A DNA stretch of 64,000 nucleotides from Nocardia stercoris. Lineage in GTDB: Bacteria; Actinomycetota; Actinomycetes; Mycobacteriales; Mycobacteriaceae. This document shows, in pieces, positions 18,613 through 27,100 of the stretch. A model generated the notes under the pieces. The model worked only from the letters and a program-made list of their open reading frames with translations. It was not told where the DNA came from and made no database searches. Location of the stretch: assembly GCF_003696265.1 (NCBI RefSeq), contig NZ_RFFH01000013.1:1-64000 (forward strand), read 5' to 3'. Each line of letters starts with the position of its first letter. Position 1 is the first letter of the stretch. A program made the position numbers and the translations under genes.

Positions 18613-19290
18613 TCACGCTTCCACCTCGCCGGCGCTCACTCGGGCCCGGCGCTTCGCATGGCGCTCGATCTGCATGCGCACGTCGTCGGAGATCGTCGGC
18701 TCGGTCGCGGCCAGCAGCTGCAGCCGGTCGGGGTCGGTGCCGGTGAACAGATCGCGGACCGTGACCCCGTGCGCCGGGCGATGGTCGACGACCACCGAAT
18801 CGCCCGCCCCGATCGAACCCTCGACCAGGACACGCAGGTAGGCGCCGGTATCGGCCTGCTGGGTGAACCGCTTGACCCAGTACTGCTCACCGGCGTGGAA
18901 CTGGAACGTCGCGCACGGGACGCGCGGCGCGCTCACCTCCAGCACGGTGTCGCCGACGACCCAGCGTTCCCCGATCACGGCGTCGCTGACGGGAAGCCCG
19001 CTGATCCGGAGGTTCTCCCCGAACCAGCCCGCGGGCAGTTCCCGGTTCAGCCGGGCACCCCAGCTCGCGGCGTCCTCGTCGGCGTAGGCGTACACGGCCT
19101 GGTGGACGCCGCCGTGATCGACGGTGTTGCAGACGTAGTCGCCGGCCAGGCCGAGCGGCCCGACCGGGATCCGGCCCGGCCGCGGCCGCTTGTCGATCGC
19201 GGTCCGGCCCACCTTGCCTACGGTGGGCGGCAGCTCGAGTTCGGCGTGGACCACGCAGACCGCGAGGACCCGCCCGACGGTCGCGGTCAT
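18613..19290 (-). CDS. MOSC domain protein (YiiM-like)
   Basis: A 225-residue protein with the MOSC sulfur-carrier fold: GLAGDYVCNTVDHGGVHQAVYAY, GWFGENLR, and C126 in APRVPCATF, the conserved cysteine thought to carry persulfide sulfur in relatives that act on molybdenum cofactor or detoxify N-hydroxylated bases. Its ATG (19288-19290) overlaps the ygfZ stop by 4 bp (ATGA), so expression is coupled to YgfZ. The substrate cannot be told from sequence. Confidence 0.85.
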   Translation of the reverse strand: MTATVGRVLAVCVVHAELELPPTVGKVGRTAIDKRPRPGRIPVGPLGLAGDYVCNTVDHGGVHQAVYAYADEDAASWGARLNRELPAGWFGENLRISGLPVSDAVIGERWVVGDTVLEVSAPRVPCATFQFHAGEQYWVKRFTQQADTGAYLRVLVEGSIGAGDSVVVDHRPAHGVTVRDLFTGTDPDRLQLLAATEPTISDDVRMQIERHAKRRARVSAGEVEA

Positions 19291-20405
19291 CGCCCGCGCA
19301 ACCGGTCGACGGCGGCCCGACCGGCCTGCGGCTCGTCGTCGGCCGGGACCGACGCCGGATCGATGGCCGCGGCCATGGGCCCGGCTTCCAGCTGGGTGTC
19401 GGCGGGGATCGTCCGTTTGATCAATGCCAGTGCGATCGGGCCCAATTCGAAGTGGTCGATCACGGTGCCGAGCCGGCCGACCGCGCGGCCGCCGGCGGTG
19501 ACCGGGTCGCCGGTGGCCGGGCGGGAGTCGGCGGAGCCGTCGAGGTGCAGCAAGACCAGGTGGCGCGGCGGCTTCCCGAGGTTGTGCACCCGGGCGACGG
19601 TCTCCTGGCCGCGGTAGCAACCCTTGTTCAGGTGTACCGCGCCGTGCGCGCCGATATCGCCGATCCAGCGGGCTTCCTGCGGAATGGTCCGGTCGTCGGT
19701 GTCGATGCCGATCCGGGGCCGCAGCGCCGCCACCCGCAGCGCCTCGAACGCCCACAGCCCGGCCGGGCGGGCGCCGGCGGCGGTGCCGCGCTCCCACCAC
19801 CGGGCGAGTTCGGCGCGGGGGACGATCAGATCGAAGGAGTCGGCGGTGGGCCACGGCATGCGGCGCACGAACCCGTTCGTGCCCGGCAGCGGCACGGCCT
19901 CGTAGACATCGGGGACGGTGTCGACGCCGAGGGCGGACAGGACGGCGGCGGCCTTCGGGCCGATCAGGGTGAGCACCGCGAAGTCCGGGGCGGCTTCGGG
20001 TTTCGCGTCGGCCCAGAACACCATCTTGCGCAGGAAGTCGAGGAGTCCGGGGCCGCGCTCGGCCTCGGTGTCGATCCAGGTGGTGCCGGCGAGGTCGGTG
20101 AGGACGAAGTGGTTGAGCACCCGCCCGTTGAGGTCGAGGTCGAGGTTCTCGGCGGAGCGGCCGTCGCCGAGTTCGGCGATGTGCTGGCTGGAGATGGTGT
20201 GCAGCCAGGTCAGCCGTTCGGCGCCGGTGATCGTGAGGACGAACCGATGCGAGCGGTCGATGATCGCCGCGTCCTGCGCCGCGGCGCGCTGTTCGACGAA
20301 GGGATCCCCGTAATGCCAGGCCACGGCCGCGTCCGGGCCTTCCGGCACACCGGCGACGGCCCCCGGAACGGCTAGCAGCGGGCTGGGCACAAGATCCACG
20401 GGCAC
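19287..20405 (-). CDS. ygfZ: Folate-binding YgfZ-type protein (GcvT-like)
   Basis: A 372-residue GcvT-fold protein that in other bacteria uses tetrahydrofolate to support repair or assembly of certain iron-sulfur enzymes. The defining motif KGCYRGQE is at residues 261-268, with C263 the conserved cysteine. The start is GTG 20405, six bases after TACAGT (20412-20417), which also overlaps a GGAGG. It corresponds to Rv0811c. It is divergent from pabC, a folate pathway gene, and heads a two-gene unit with the MOSC protein. Confidence 0.9.
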   Translation of the reverse strand: MPVDLVPSPLLAVPGAVAGVPEGPDAAVAWHYGDPFVEQRAAAQDAAIIDRSHRFVLTITGAERLTWLHTISSQHIAELGDGRSAENLDLDLNGRVLNHFVLTDLAGTTWIDTEAERGPGLLDFLRKMVFWADAKPEAAPDFAVLTLIGPKAAAVLSALGVDTVPDVYEAVPLPGTNGFVRRMPWPTADSFDLIVPRAELARWWERGTAAGARPAGLWAFEALRVAALRPRIGIDTDDRTIPQEARWIGDIGAHGAVHLNKGCYRGQETVARVHNLGKPPRHLVLLHLDGSADSRPATGDPVTAGGRAVGRLGTVIDHFELGPIALALIKRTIPADTQLEAGPMAAAIDPASVPADDEPQAGRAAVDRLRGR

Positions 20406-20584
20406 GCCTCCACTGTAGGCAACACCGCCCGCTCGCGCTGCTGTCGGGGACCGGGCGTCCGGATTGCCGTGCCCCGGCGATCCACGCGAACCTCGCTCAA
20501 ACCCCGAATCGGCGGATGGCGCATACGAGCAAGCTGCCTGTTCGGAGGAGGCATCCGACCGACCGGCTCACCTAGGCTGAGGTA

Positions 20585-21499
20585 ATGGCTGATCGAGTGC
20601 TGGTGACGCTGGACGCGGAGGTGCGTGACGCGGAGGCGCCACTGCTGTACGCCGACGATATCGGCGCGCTGCGGGGGGACGGGATCTTCGAAACCGTGCT
20701 GTTGCGCGGCGGTTCGGCGTGTGCGCTCGAGTTACATCTGGCCCGCTTGGCCCGGTCGGCCGCGGCCCTCGAACTTCCGGCTCCCGATCTCGACGCGTGG
20801 CGGTTCGCGGTCGAGGTGGCCGCCGACGCCTGGGGTGGCGACCGCGAGGGCGTGTTGCGCATGATCTGCACGCGCGGCCGCGACGGCGCCCATCCCTCCG
20901 GGCCGGCGGGGAAGGGTGATCTGGCTGGGCCGCAACCGGATACGACCGGCTACGTCCTGGTGACGCCGGTGCCGGAACGGGTGGCGGCGGCGCGGGCCGA
21001 CGGCATCTCGGTGATCACGTTGGCGCGCGGACTGTCCGATCAGGTGGCCGATACCGCGCCGTGGCTGTTGCTGGGCGCCAAGACGCTCTCCTACGCGACG
21101 AATATGGCGGCGTTGCGGTTCGCGGCCCGGATGGGCGCCGACGACGCGATCTTCACCAGTACCGAGCATCGGGTGCTGGAGGGTCCGCGGTCGTCGGTGG
21201 TGATCCAGCGTGGCAAGACGCTGATCACGCCGCCCGCGCGGAGCGGGGTGCTGCCGGGGATCACCCAGCGGGCGTTGTTCGCGGAGGCCGAGCGGGCGGG
21301 CTGGGACTGCCGCTACGAATCGTTCTTCACCGCGGATCTGATTACGGCGGACAGTATCTGGCTGCTGTCGAGTGTGACGTTGGCGGCACGAGTGAACCGG
21401 CTGGACGGGTTGCGTTATTCGCTGCCGGAGAGCGCCGCCGAGATCCCCGCGCTGGTCGACCGGGGAATCGCGCGGGAGTGGAGTGTCACTGACTGGTAG
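20585..21499 (+). CDS. pabC: Aminodeoxychorismate lyase-type PLP enzyme (class IV aminotransferase fold)
   Basis: A 304-residue fold-type IV PLP enzyme. K166 in LLLGAKTLSYATNM is the Schiff-base lysine and E199 in VLEGPRSS the pyridine-nitrogen ligand. The family includes 4-amino-4-deoxychorismate lyase (p-aminobenzoate for folate), D-amino acid and branched-chain aminotransferases; synteny with Rv0812 and the divergent folate-binding ygfZ favour PabC. The ATG at 20585 lies six bases after TAGGCT (20573-20578), so the message is probably leaderless. Confidence 0.82.
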   Translation: MADRVLVTLDAEVRDAEAPLLYADDIGALRGDGIFETVLLRGGSACALELHLARLARSAAALELPAPDLDAWRFAVEVAADAWGGDREGVLRMICTRGRDGAHPSGPAGKGDLAGPQPDTTGYVLVTPVPERVAAARADGISVITLARGLSDQVADTAPWLLLGAKTLSYATNMAALRFAARMGADDAIFTSTEHRVLEGPRSSVVIQRGKTLITPPARSGVLPGITQRALFAEAERAGWDCRYESFFTADLITADSIWLLSSVTLAARVNRLDGLRYSLPESAAEIPALVDRGIAREWSVTDW

Positions 21500-21580
21500 C
21501 TGAGACCCGCGGCGCTAGGGTCGGTGCCAGATTTGTGTGATCCGGGTCTCGTCATCCGGCGGCTGGTGCGGCGTTAGTCT

Positions 21581-21597
21581 TACTACGATCCGTAGTA
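21581..21597 (+). promoter_or_regulatory. Perfect 7-bp dyad upstream of cydA (BlaI-type operator candidate)
   Basis: TACTACG and CGTAGTA flank a central ATC, 20 bases before the cydA start. The arms resemble the TACTACA/TGTAGTA dyad bound by BlaI/MecI-type repressors. In mycobacteria a BlaI homologue controls some respiratory genes, so a repressor of this class is a reasonable candidate. Confidence 0.55.
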
Positions 21598-21616
21598 GAT
21601 CGGGCGAGGAGGCCAG

Positions 21617-23077
21617 GTGAGCGTCGTCGATGTGTCTCGGTGGCAGTTCGGTATCACCACCGTCTATCACTTCATTTTCGTCCCGCTGACCATCGGTCTG
21701 GCGCCCCTGGTGGCGATCATGCAGACCGTCTGGACGGTCACCGGGAACCAGGCTTGGTACCGGCTGACGAAGTTCTTCGGCAAACTGTTCATGATCAACT
21801 TCGCGCTCGGGGTGGTCACCGGACTGGTCCAGGAATTCCAGTTCGGGATGAACTGGAGCGAATACTCCCGCTTCGTCGGCGACGTGTTCGGCGCCCCGCT
21901 CGCCATGGAAGCACTGGTCGCCTTCTTCCTGGAGGCGACGTTCCTGGGCCTGTGGGTGTTCGGCTGGACCCGGCTGCCGAAACTCGTGCACCTGGCCACG
22001 ATCTGGCTGGTCGCCGTCGGCGTCAACGCCTCCGCCTACTTCATCATCGCCGCCAACTCGTGGATGCAGCACCCCGTCGGCGCCCACTACAACGCCGACA
22101 CCGGGCGCGCCGAACTCGACTCGATCTGGTCGGTTCTCACCAATGTGACTGCGCTGGCGGCCTTTCCACACGTCGCCTTGGGCGCACTGCTCACCGCCGG
22201 CACGTTCGTCGCCGGCATCGGCGGCTGGTGGATGGTCCGCTCGGCGAACTCGAGCGACCCCGGCGCCGTCGACGACGCGTCCGGCATGTGGCGGCCCGCG
22301 GTCCGGCTCGGACTGTGGATGATCGTGCTGTCGACCGTCGTCATCGCCGTCACCGGTGATATCCAGGGTAAGCTGATGTTCAAACAGCAGCCCATGAAGA
22401 TGGCCTCCGCGGAATCGTTGTGCCACACCGAAACCGACCCCGACTTCTCGGTGCTCACGGTCGGGACGCACAACAACTGCGACAGCGTCACCCACGTGAT
22501 CAAGGTGCCCTACGTGCTGCCGTTCCTGGCCGAGGGCAAGTTCTCCGGCGTCACCTTGCAGGGCGTCAAGAACATTCAAGCCGCCAACGAATTGCGTTAC
22601 GGGCCAGGCAATTACCAGCCCAACCTGTTCGTCACCTACTGGACCTTCCGCGCCATGATCACCTGGCTCGCCGGATCGCTGCTGCTCGCCGCCGTCGGCT
22701 TCTATATGACGAGCAAACGCCGGGTTCCCAAGGCGCGCTGGTTCGCGATCCTCAGCCTGCTCATGATCCCGACCCCGTTCCTGGGCAACAGCGCCGGCTG
22801 GGTGTTCACCGAAATGGGCCGCCAGCCTTGGGTAGTCGCGCCAAACCCGACCGGCGACCCCGGCATCCATCTCACCGTCGCCCAGGCGGTATCGGCGAAT
22901 ACCGCAGGGACCGTGTGGTTGTCGCTGATCGTGTTCACCCTGCTGTACGGCGCGCTCGCGGTCGTGTGGTTCTACCTGATGAAGCGCTACACCGAACACG
23001 GGCCCGAAGCACCCGCGGCCGCCGGCGCCGCCGCGGGCGACGACACCGCCGTCGAACAACTGTCGTTCGCGTACTGA
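21617..23077 (+). CDS. cydA: Cytochrome bd quinol oxidase subunit I
   Basis: A 486-residue integral membrane protein of the bd-type terminal oxidase, which reduces oxygen with quinol electrons and works at low oxygen or when the bc1-aa3 branch is blocked. H18 (VYHFIF, high-spin heme ligand), the His in FPHVALG and the Met in KLMFKQQP (low-spin heme ligands) and the GRQPW motif are present. The GTG at 21617 is set by GAGGAGG (21606-21612). cydB follows after 11 bp. In M. tuberculosis cyd genes are at a different locus, so their place beside pabC is a rearrangement. Confidence 0.95.
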   Translation: MSVVDVSRWQFGITTVYHFIFVPLTIGLAPLVAIMQTVWTVTGNQAWYRLTKFFGKLFMINFALGVVTGLVQEFQFGMNWSEYSRFVGDVFGAPLAMEALVAFFLEATFLGLWVFGWTRLPKLVHLATIWLVAVGVNASAYFIIAANSWMQHPVGAHYNADTGRAELDSIWSVLTNVTALAAFPHVALGALLTAGTFVAGIGGWWMVRSANSSDPGAVDDASGMWRPAVRLGLWMIVLSTVVIAVTGDIQGKLMFKQQPMKMASAESLCHTETDPDFSVLTVGTHNNCDSVTHVIKVPYVLPFLAEGKFSGVTLQGVKNIQAANELRYGPGNYQPNLFVTYWTFRAMITWLAGSLLLAAVGFYMTSKRRVPKARWFAILSLLMIPTPFLGNSAGWVFTEMGRQPWVVAPNPTGDPGIHLTVAQAVSANTAGTVWLSLIVFTLLYGALAVVWFYLMKRYTEHGPEAPAAAGAAAGDDTAVEQLSFAY

Positions 23078-23088
23078 GGAGTCCGGTC

Positions 23089-24147
23089 ATGTCACTGCAG
23101 GTTTTCTGGTTCGTGCTGATCGCCGTGCTGTTCACCGGCTACTTCGTCCTCGAAGGCTTCGACTACGGCGTCGGGGTGCTCATGCCGGTCCTCGGCCGCG
23201 GCGACGAGAAACGACGCCGCGCCGTACTCAACACCATCGGCCCGGTCTGGGACGGCAACGAGACCTGGCTGGTCACCGCCGGCGGTGCCCTGTTCGCGGC
23301 CTTCCCCGAGTGGTACGCCAGCCTGTTCTCCGGCTTCTACCTCGCGCTGCTGCTCATCCTGGTGGCGCTCATCGTGCGCGGCGTGGCCATCGAGGTGCGC
23401 GGCAAGATCGACGACCCGCGCTGGCGGCTGGTGTGCGACACCGCCATCGGATTCGGCTCGTTCGTTCCGGCCGCCGCCTGGGGGCTGGCGTTCGCGGCGC
23501 TGGTGCACGGCGTCCGGCTGAACGGGCACCGGCACATGGAAGGCGGGCTGTGGGGAGTCGTCTCGCCGTACACGCTGCTCGGCGCGCTCGCGTCCCTGCT
23601 GCTGTTCCTGCTGCACGGCGCCGTGTTCGTCACCCTGAAGACCGGCGGTTCGGTGCGGCTCGACGCCAACCGGCTGTCCAAGGGACTGCTGCTGCCGACC
23701 GTCGCGGTCGCGGCGGTGTTCGGGCTGTGGACGCAGGTCTCCTACGGCAAGGGCTGGACCTGGATCCCGTTGCTGCTGGCCGTGATCTGCCTGGCGGTGG
23801 CGGCGGCCGCTATCACCGTGGGCCGCGACCTGGTGGCCTTCCTCGGAACCGCGCTGACCATCGGCTCGGTGTCGGTGCTGCTGTTCGGTTCGCTGTTCCC
23901 CTTCGTGATGCCGTCCACGATCGATCCGGCTTTCGGCCTGACCGTCGACGGCCGCATCATCGACGGTCACACCACGGTCGCGGCCAGCTCCACCCACTAC
24001 ACGCTCACCGTGATGAGCTGGGTCGCGGTGGCAATGGTTCCGGTGGTGCTGCTCTACCAGGGCTGGACGTACTGGGTGTTCAGCAAGCGCATCACGGTCG
24101 AGCAGATCCCCGAACCCACCGGCCTGCCGCTGGTGCCGTCCGTGTAG
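23089..24147 (+). CDS. cydB: Cytochrome bd quinol oxidase subunit II
   Basis: A 352-residue membrane partner of CydA, with eight or nine hydrophobic segments and typical motifs GYFVLEGFDYGVGVLMP and GPVWDGNETWLV near the N-terminus. The ATG at 23089 follows GAGGAG (23077-23082). It is 44 bp ahead of cydDC, completing a cydABDC-order operon. Confidence 0.95.
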   Translation: MSLQVFWFVLIAVLFTGYFVLEGFDYGVGVLMPVLGRGDEKRRRAVLNTIGPVWDGNETWLVTAGGALFAAFPEWYASLFSGFYLALLLILVALIVRGVAIEVRGKIDDPRWRLVCDTAIGFGSFVPAAAWGLAFAALVHGVRLNGHRHMEGGLWGVVSPYTLLGALASLLLFLLHGAVFVTLKTGGSVRLDANRLSKGLLLPTVAVAAVFGLWTQVSYGKGWTWIPLLLAVICLAVAAAAITVGRDLVAFLGTALTIGSVSVLLFGSLFPFVMPSTIDPAFGLTVDGRIIDGHTTVAASSTHYTLTVMSWVAVAMVPVVLLYQGWTYWVFSKRITVEQIPEPTGLPLVPSV

Positions 24148-24191
24148 TGCTGCTCGCCGGGCCCGGCCCGGTGTGGAGGAGTTGATCGACA

Positions 24192-27100
24192 ATGGCTCGG
24201 CCCGTCGACCCGCGGTTGTGGCGGCATGCTCGTTCGGCCCGGAAATATCTCGCGGTCAGCGTGCTGACCTCGCTGGTCACCACGGTCTGCGTGATCGTGG
24301 CGGCGCTCGCCGTCGCGAGCGTGCTGGCCGGGGTGATCACCGACCCGGCCCGCCGCACCCTCGGCGCCTGGACCGCCACCTTGACGGTGCTGGCGGCGGC
24401 CGTCGCGGGACGCGGCGTGGCGACCTGGTGGCAGGCCCGCCTGGCGCATCGCGCCGGCGCGTCCGTGGTCACCGAACTCGAGACCGCCGTCCTGTCCGCC
24501 GGCGCCCGGCTCGGCCCGCGTGAACTCGATACTCGCCGTGCGGAACTCGCGGTCCTGGTCACCAGCGGCCTCGCCGGCCTGCGCGCCTACCTCGCCGGTT
24601 ACCTCCCGGCCTTGCTCCTCGCCGTGGCCGCGCCCCCGACCGTCCTGCTGGTGATCGCGGTGCACGACCCGGCATCCGGGCTGATCATCGCCCTCACCCT
24701 GCCGCTGGTACCGGCCTTCATGATCCTCATCGGCCTGGTCACTCAGGGCCGATCGGCCGCCACCTTGACCGCGACCACCCGGCTCACCGACCAGGTCCTC
24801 GACCTGTTCGCGGGGATGCCCACCCTGCGTGCGCTCGGCCGGGAAACCGGGGATCGACCTGTCGGCGGCATGCTCGGCCGCGCCGAAGCGGAGACCGGCA
24901 ACGCGGGCCCGACCATGCGCGGCCGCGTCCGAGCCCTCAGCGAGAACCTCCACCACCGCACCATGTCCGCCCTCCGTATGGCGTTTCTCTCCGCCGCGAC
25001 CCTCGAACTCCTCGCCACCCTGTGCGTGGCCCTGGTAGCCGTATCCGTCGGCATGCGCCTCGTTTTCGGCCACATGGCGCTCTACCCGGGGTTGGTGGCC
25101 CTGATCCTGGCCCCGGAGGTCTATCTGCCGCTACGCCAGCTGGGGGAGCGGTTCCACGCCGCCCAGGACGGAATCGCGGCTGCGGAACGGGCTTTCGCCG
25201 TGTTGGATCCCGGATTGCGCCCGGTGCCGAGGGATTCCGCCGGCGCCGTGAGTGGAATCGATTCTCCTGAACGCACGTCCGTTGTGCTCGAGTCGGATCA
25301 TGAGGGCAACGAATCATTCTCGGCCCCACCGAACTCCGGGTCGGGCAGACCGCAGTGCGTCCCGGTGGGTAGCCCGATGCCGCAGGCCGGTAGGAGCGAG
25401 TGCCGGGTGAGTAGCCGGATGCCGCAGGCCGGTAGGAGCGAGTGCCCGGCGGGTAGCCCGATGCCGCAGCCCGGTAGGAGCGAGCGCCGGGCGAATAGCC
25501 CGACGCCGCAGGCTCTCGCGAGCGAGTGCTGGGCGGGGGTACCGGCAGCCCGAGACATGGTCGGGGACATCCGGATCGACGGGCTGACGGTGCTGGGGCG
25601 TGGCGGAGCCGCACCTGACGGGCTCACGGCGGAATTCGCGGCCGGGCGGCTGACGGTGCTGGCGGGGGCGAACGGGTGCGGGAAATCCACTGCGCTGCTG
25701 GCGATTCTGGGGCTGATCCGCGCCGACGCCGGACGCGTCACGGTGGGCGGTGGGCCGGTCGTGGGTGAGTCGTGGTGGTGGGATCGAGTCGTCTGGCTGC
25801 CGCAGCGCCCGGTATTGCTGCCGGGGACCTTGCGGGCGAACTTGGAGCTGTTCGGGGTGCGCTCGGGGGCGGCGTTGGAGGCCGCCTGTACCGCAACGGG
25901 ATTCGATGACGTTCTCGCGGACCTGCCAGACGGCTGGGACACGATCGTCGGGCCGGGTGGACACGGTCTGTCGCTCGGGGAGCGCCAGCGCCTGGCGCTG
26001 ACTCGCGTACTGGCCGCCGACCGCCCGGTGCTGTTGCTCGACGAGCCGACCGCCCACCTCGACGCGGCCACTGAGGCAACGGTTCTCGACTCGCTGGTCG
26101 CCCGGGCGCGGGCGGGATCGGTGGTCGTCGTAGTCGCACACCGGCCTTCGATCCTGGTGCGGGCGGATCGAGTCGTGACGATCGGTGACGGCAGACCGGT
26201 CGATCGGGACTGCGGCCCCGTGGAGCCGGCGAATCCGAGTCCGGTCGAGTGCAGCTCGCTGCCGGGTGCGGTTTCGCAACGAGCGCGTTCAGCGAATCCG
26301 AACCTGGCTCGCGCGCACGGTTCCGGTCCGGTCGCGGCAAGTCCGACCCCCCTGTGGCCGGCCGAAACTGATGCCGCGCAATCGGAATCGCCGGGGCGCG
26401 ATCACCTGGACATTCCGAATGCGTTGTATGCGAACGGGTCTGACTCTGCTGCCCGGAGCCCGAAATCGCAGCGGACCGCAGGGCAAGAGGACTGCACGGA
26501 CTTCGGCGATACCGCCGAATCGGGCCTGCCGAACGCGGCCGGTTCCGGTCGCAGCCACGGCGGCAGTTCGCAGCCGGTGGGCTCGCACGGTTCGGGACCC
26601 GTCCGCGCGGCCGGTACCGAGCAACGAGCATCGGTCGGTTCGGAACGTGGTGAAGCTGTCGCGGCGAACAGGTTTCGTGGGATACCGGCTGGCACCGGTC
26701 TCGAGCGCGGCACCCATTCGGGAGGAAATTCGCTGGCACGCGCGGGCGGCGTCGAGCCGGTGGGCGCACGCTCGAGCGCTTCCGGGTTGCGGGATGAGCT
26801 GCGACAGTTGGCCGGTTTGCTGCGGGTGCCGCGGTGGCGTGCCGCTGCGTCGGTCGGGTGGGGGACGCTGGCGCTGGGCAGTGGCCTGGCGTTGGCGGCG
26901 GTCGCGGCCTGGTTGATCGCGCGGGCGTGGGAGATGCCGCCGGTGCTGTACCTGAGCGTGGCCGCGGTCGGGGTTCGGGCGCTGGGTATTTCGCGCGCGG
27001 TGTTCCGGTATGTGGAGCGGCTGGCCACACATGACGTGGCGTTGCGGGCCATGACTTCGGCTCGGGTGGCGGTGTATACGGTGCTGGCGAATGTCGGGTA

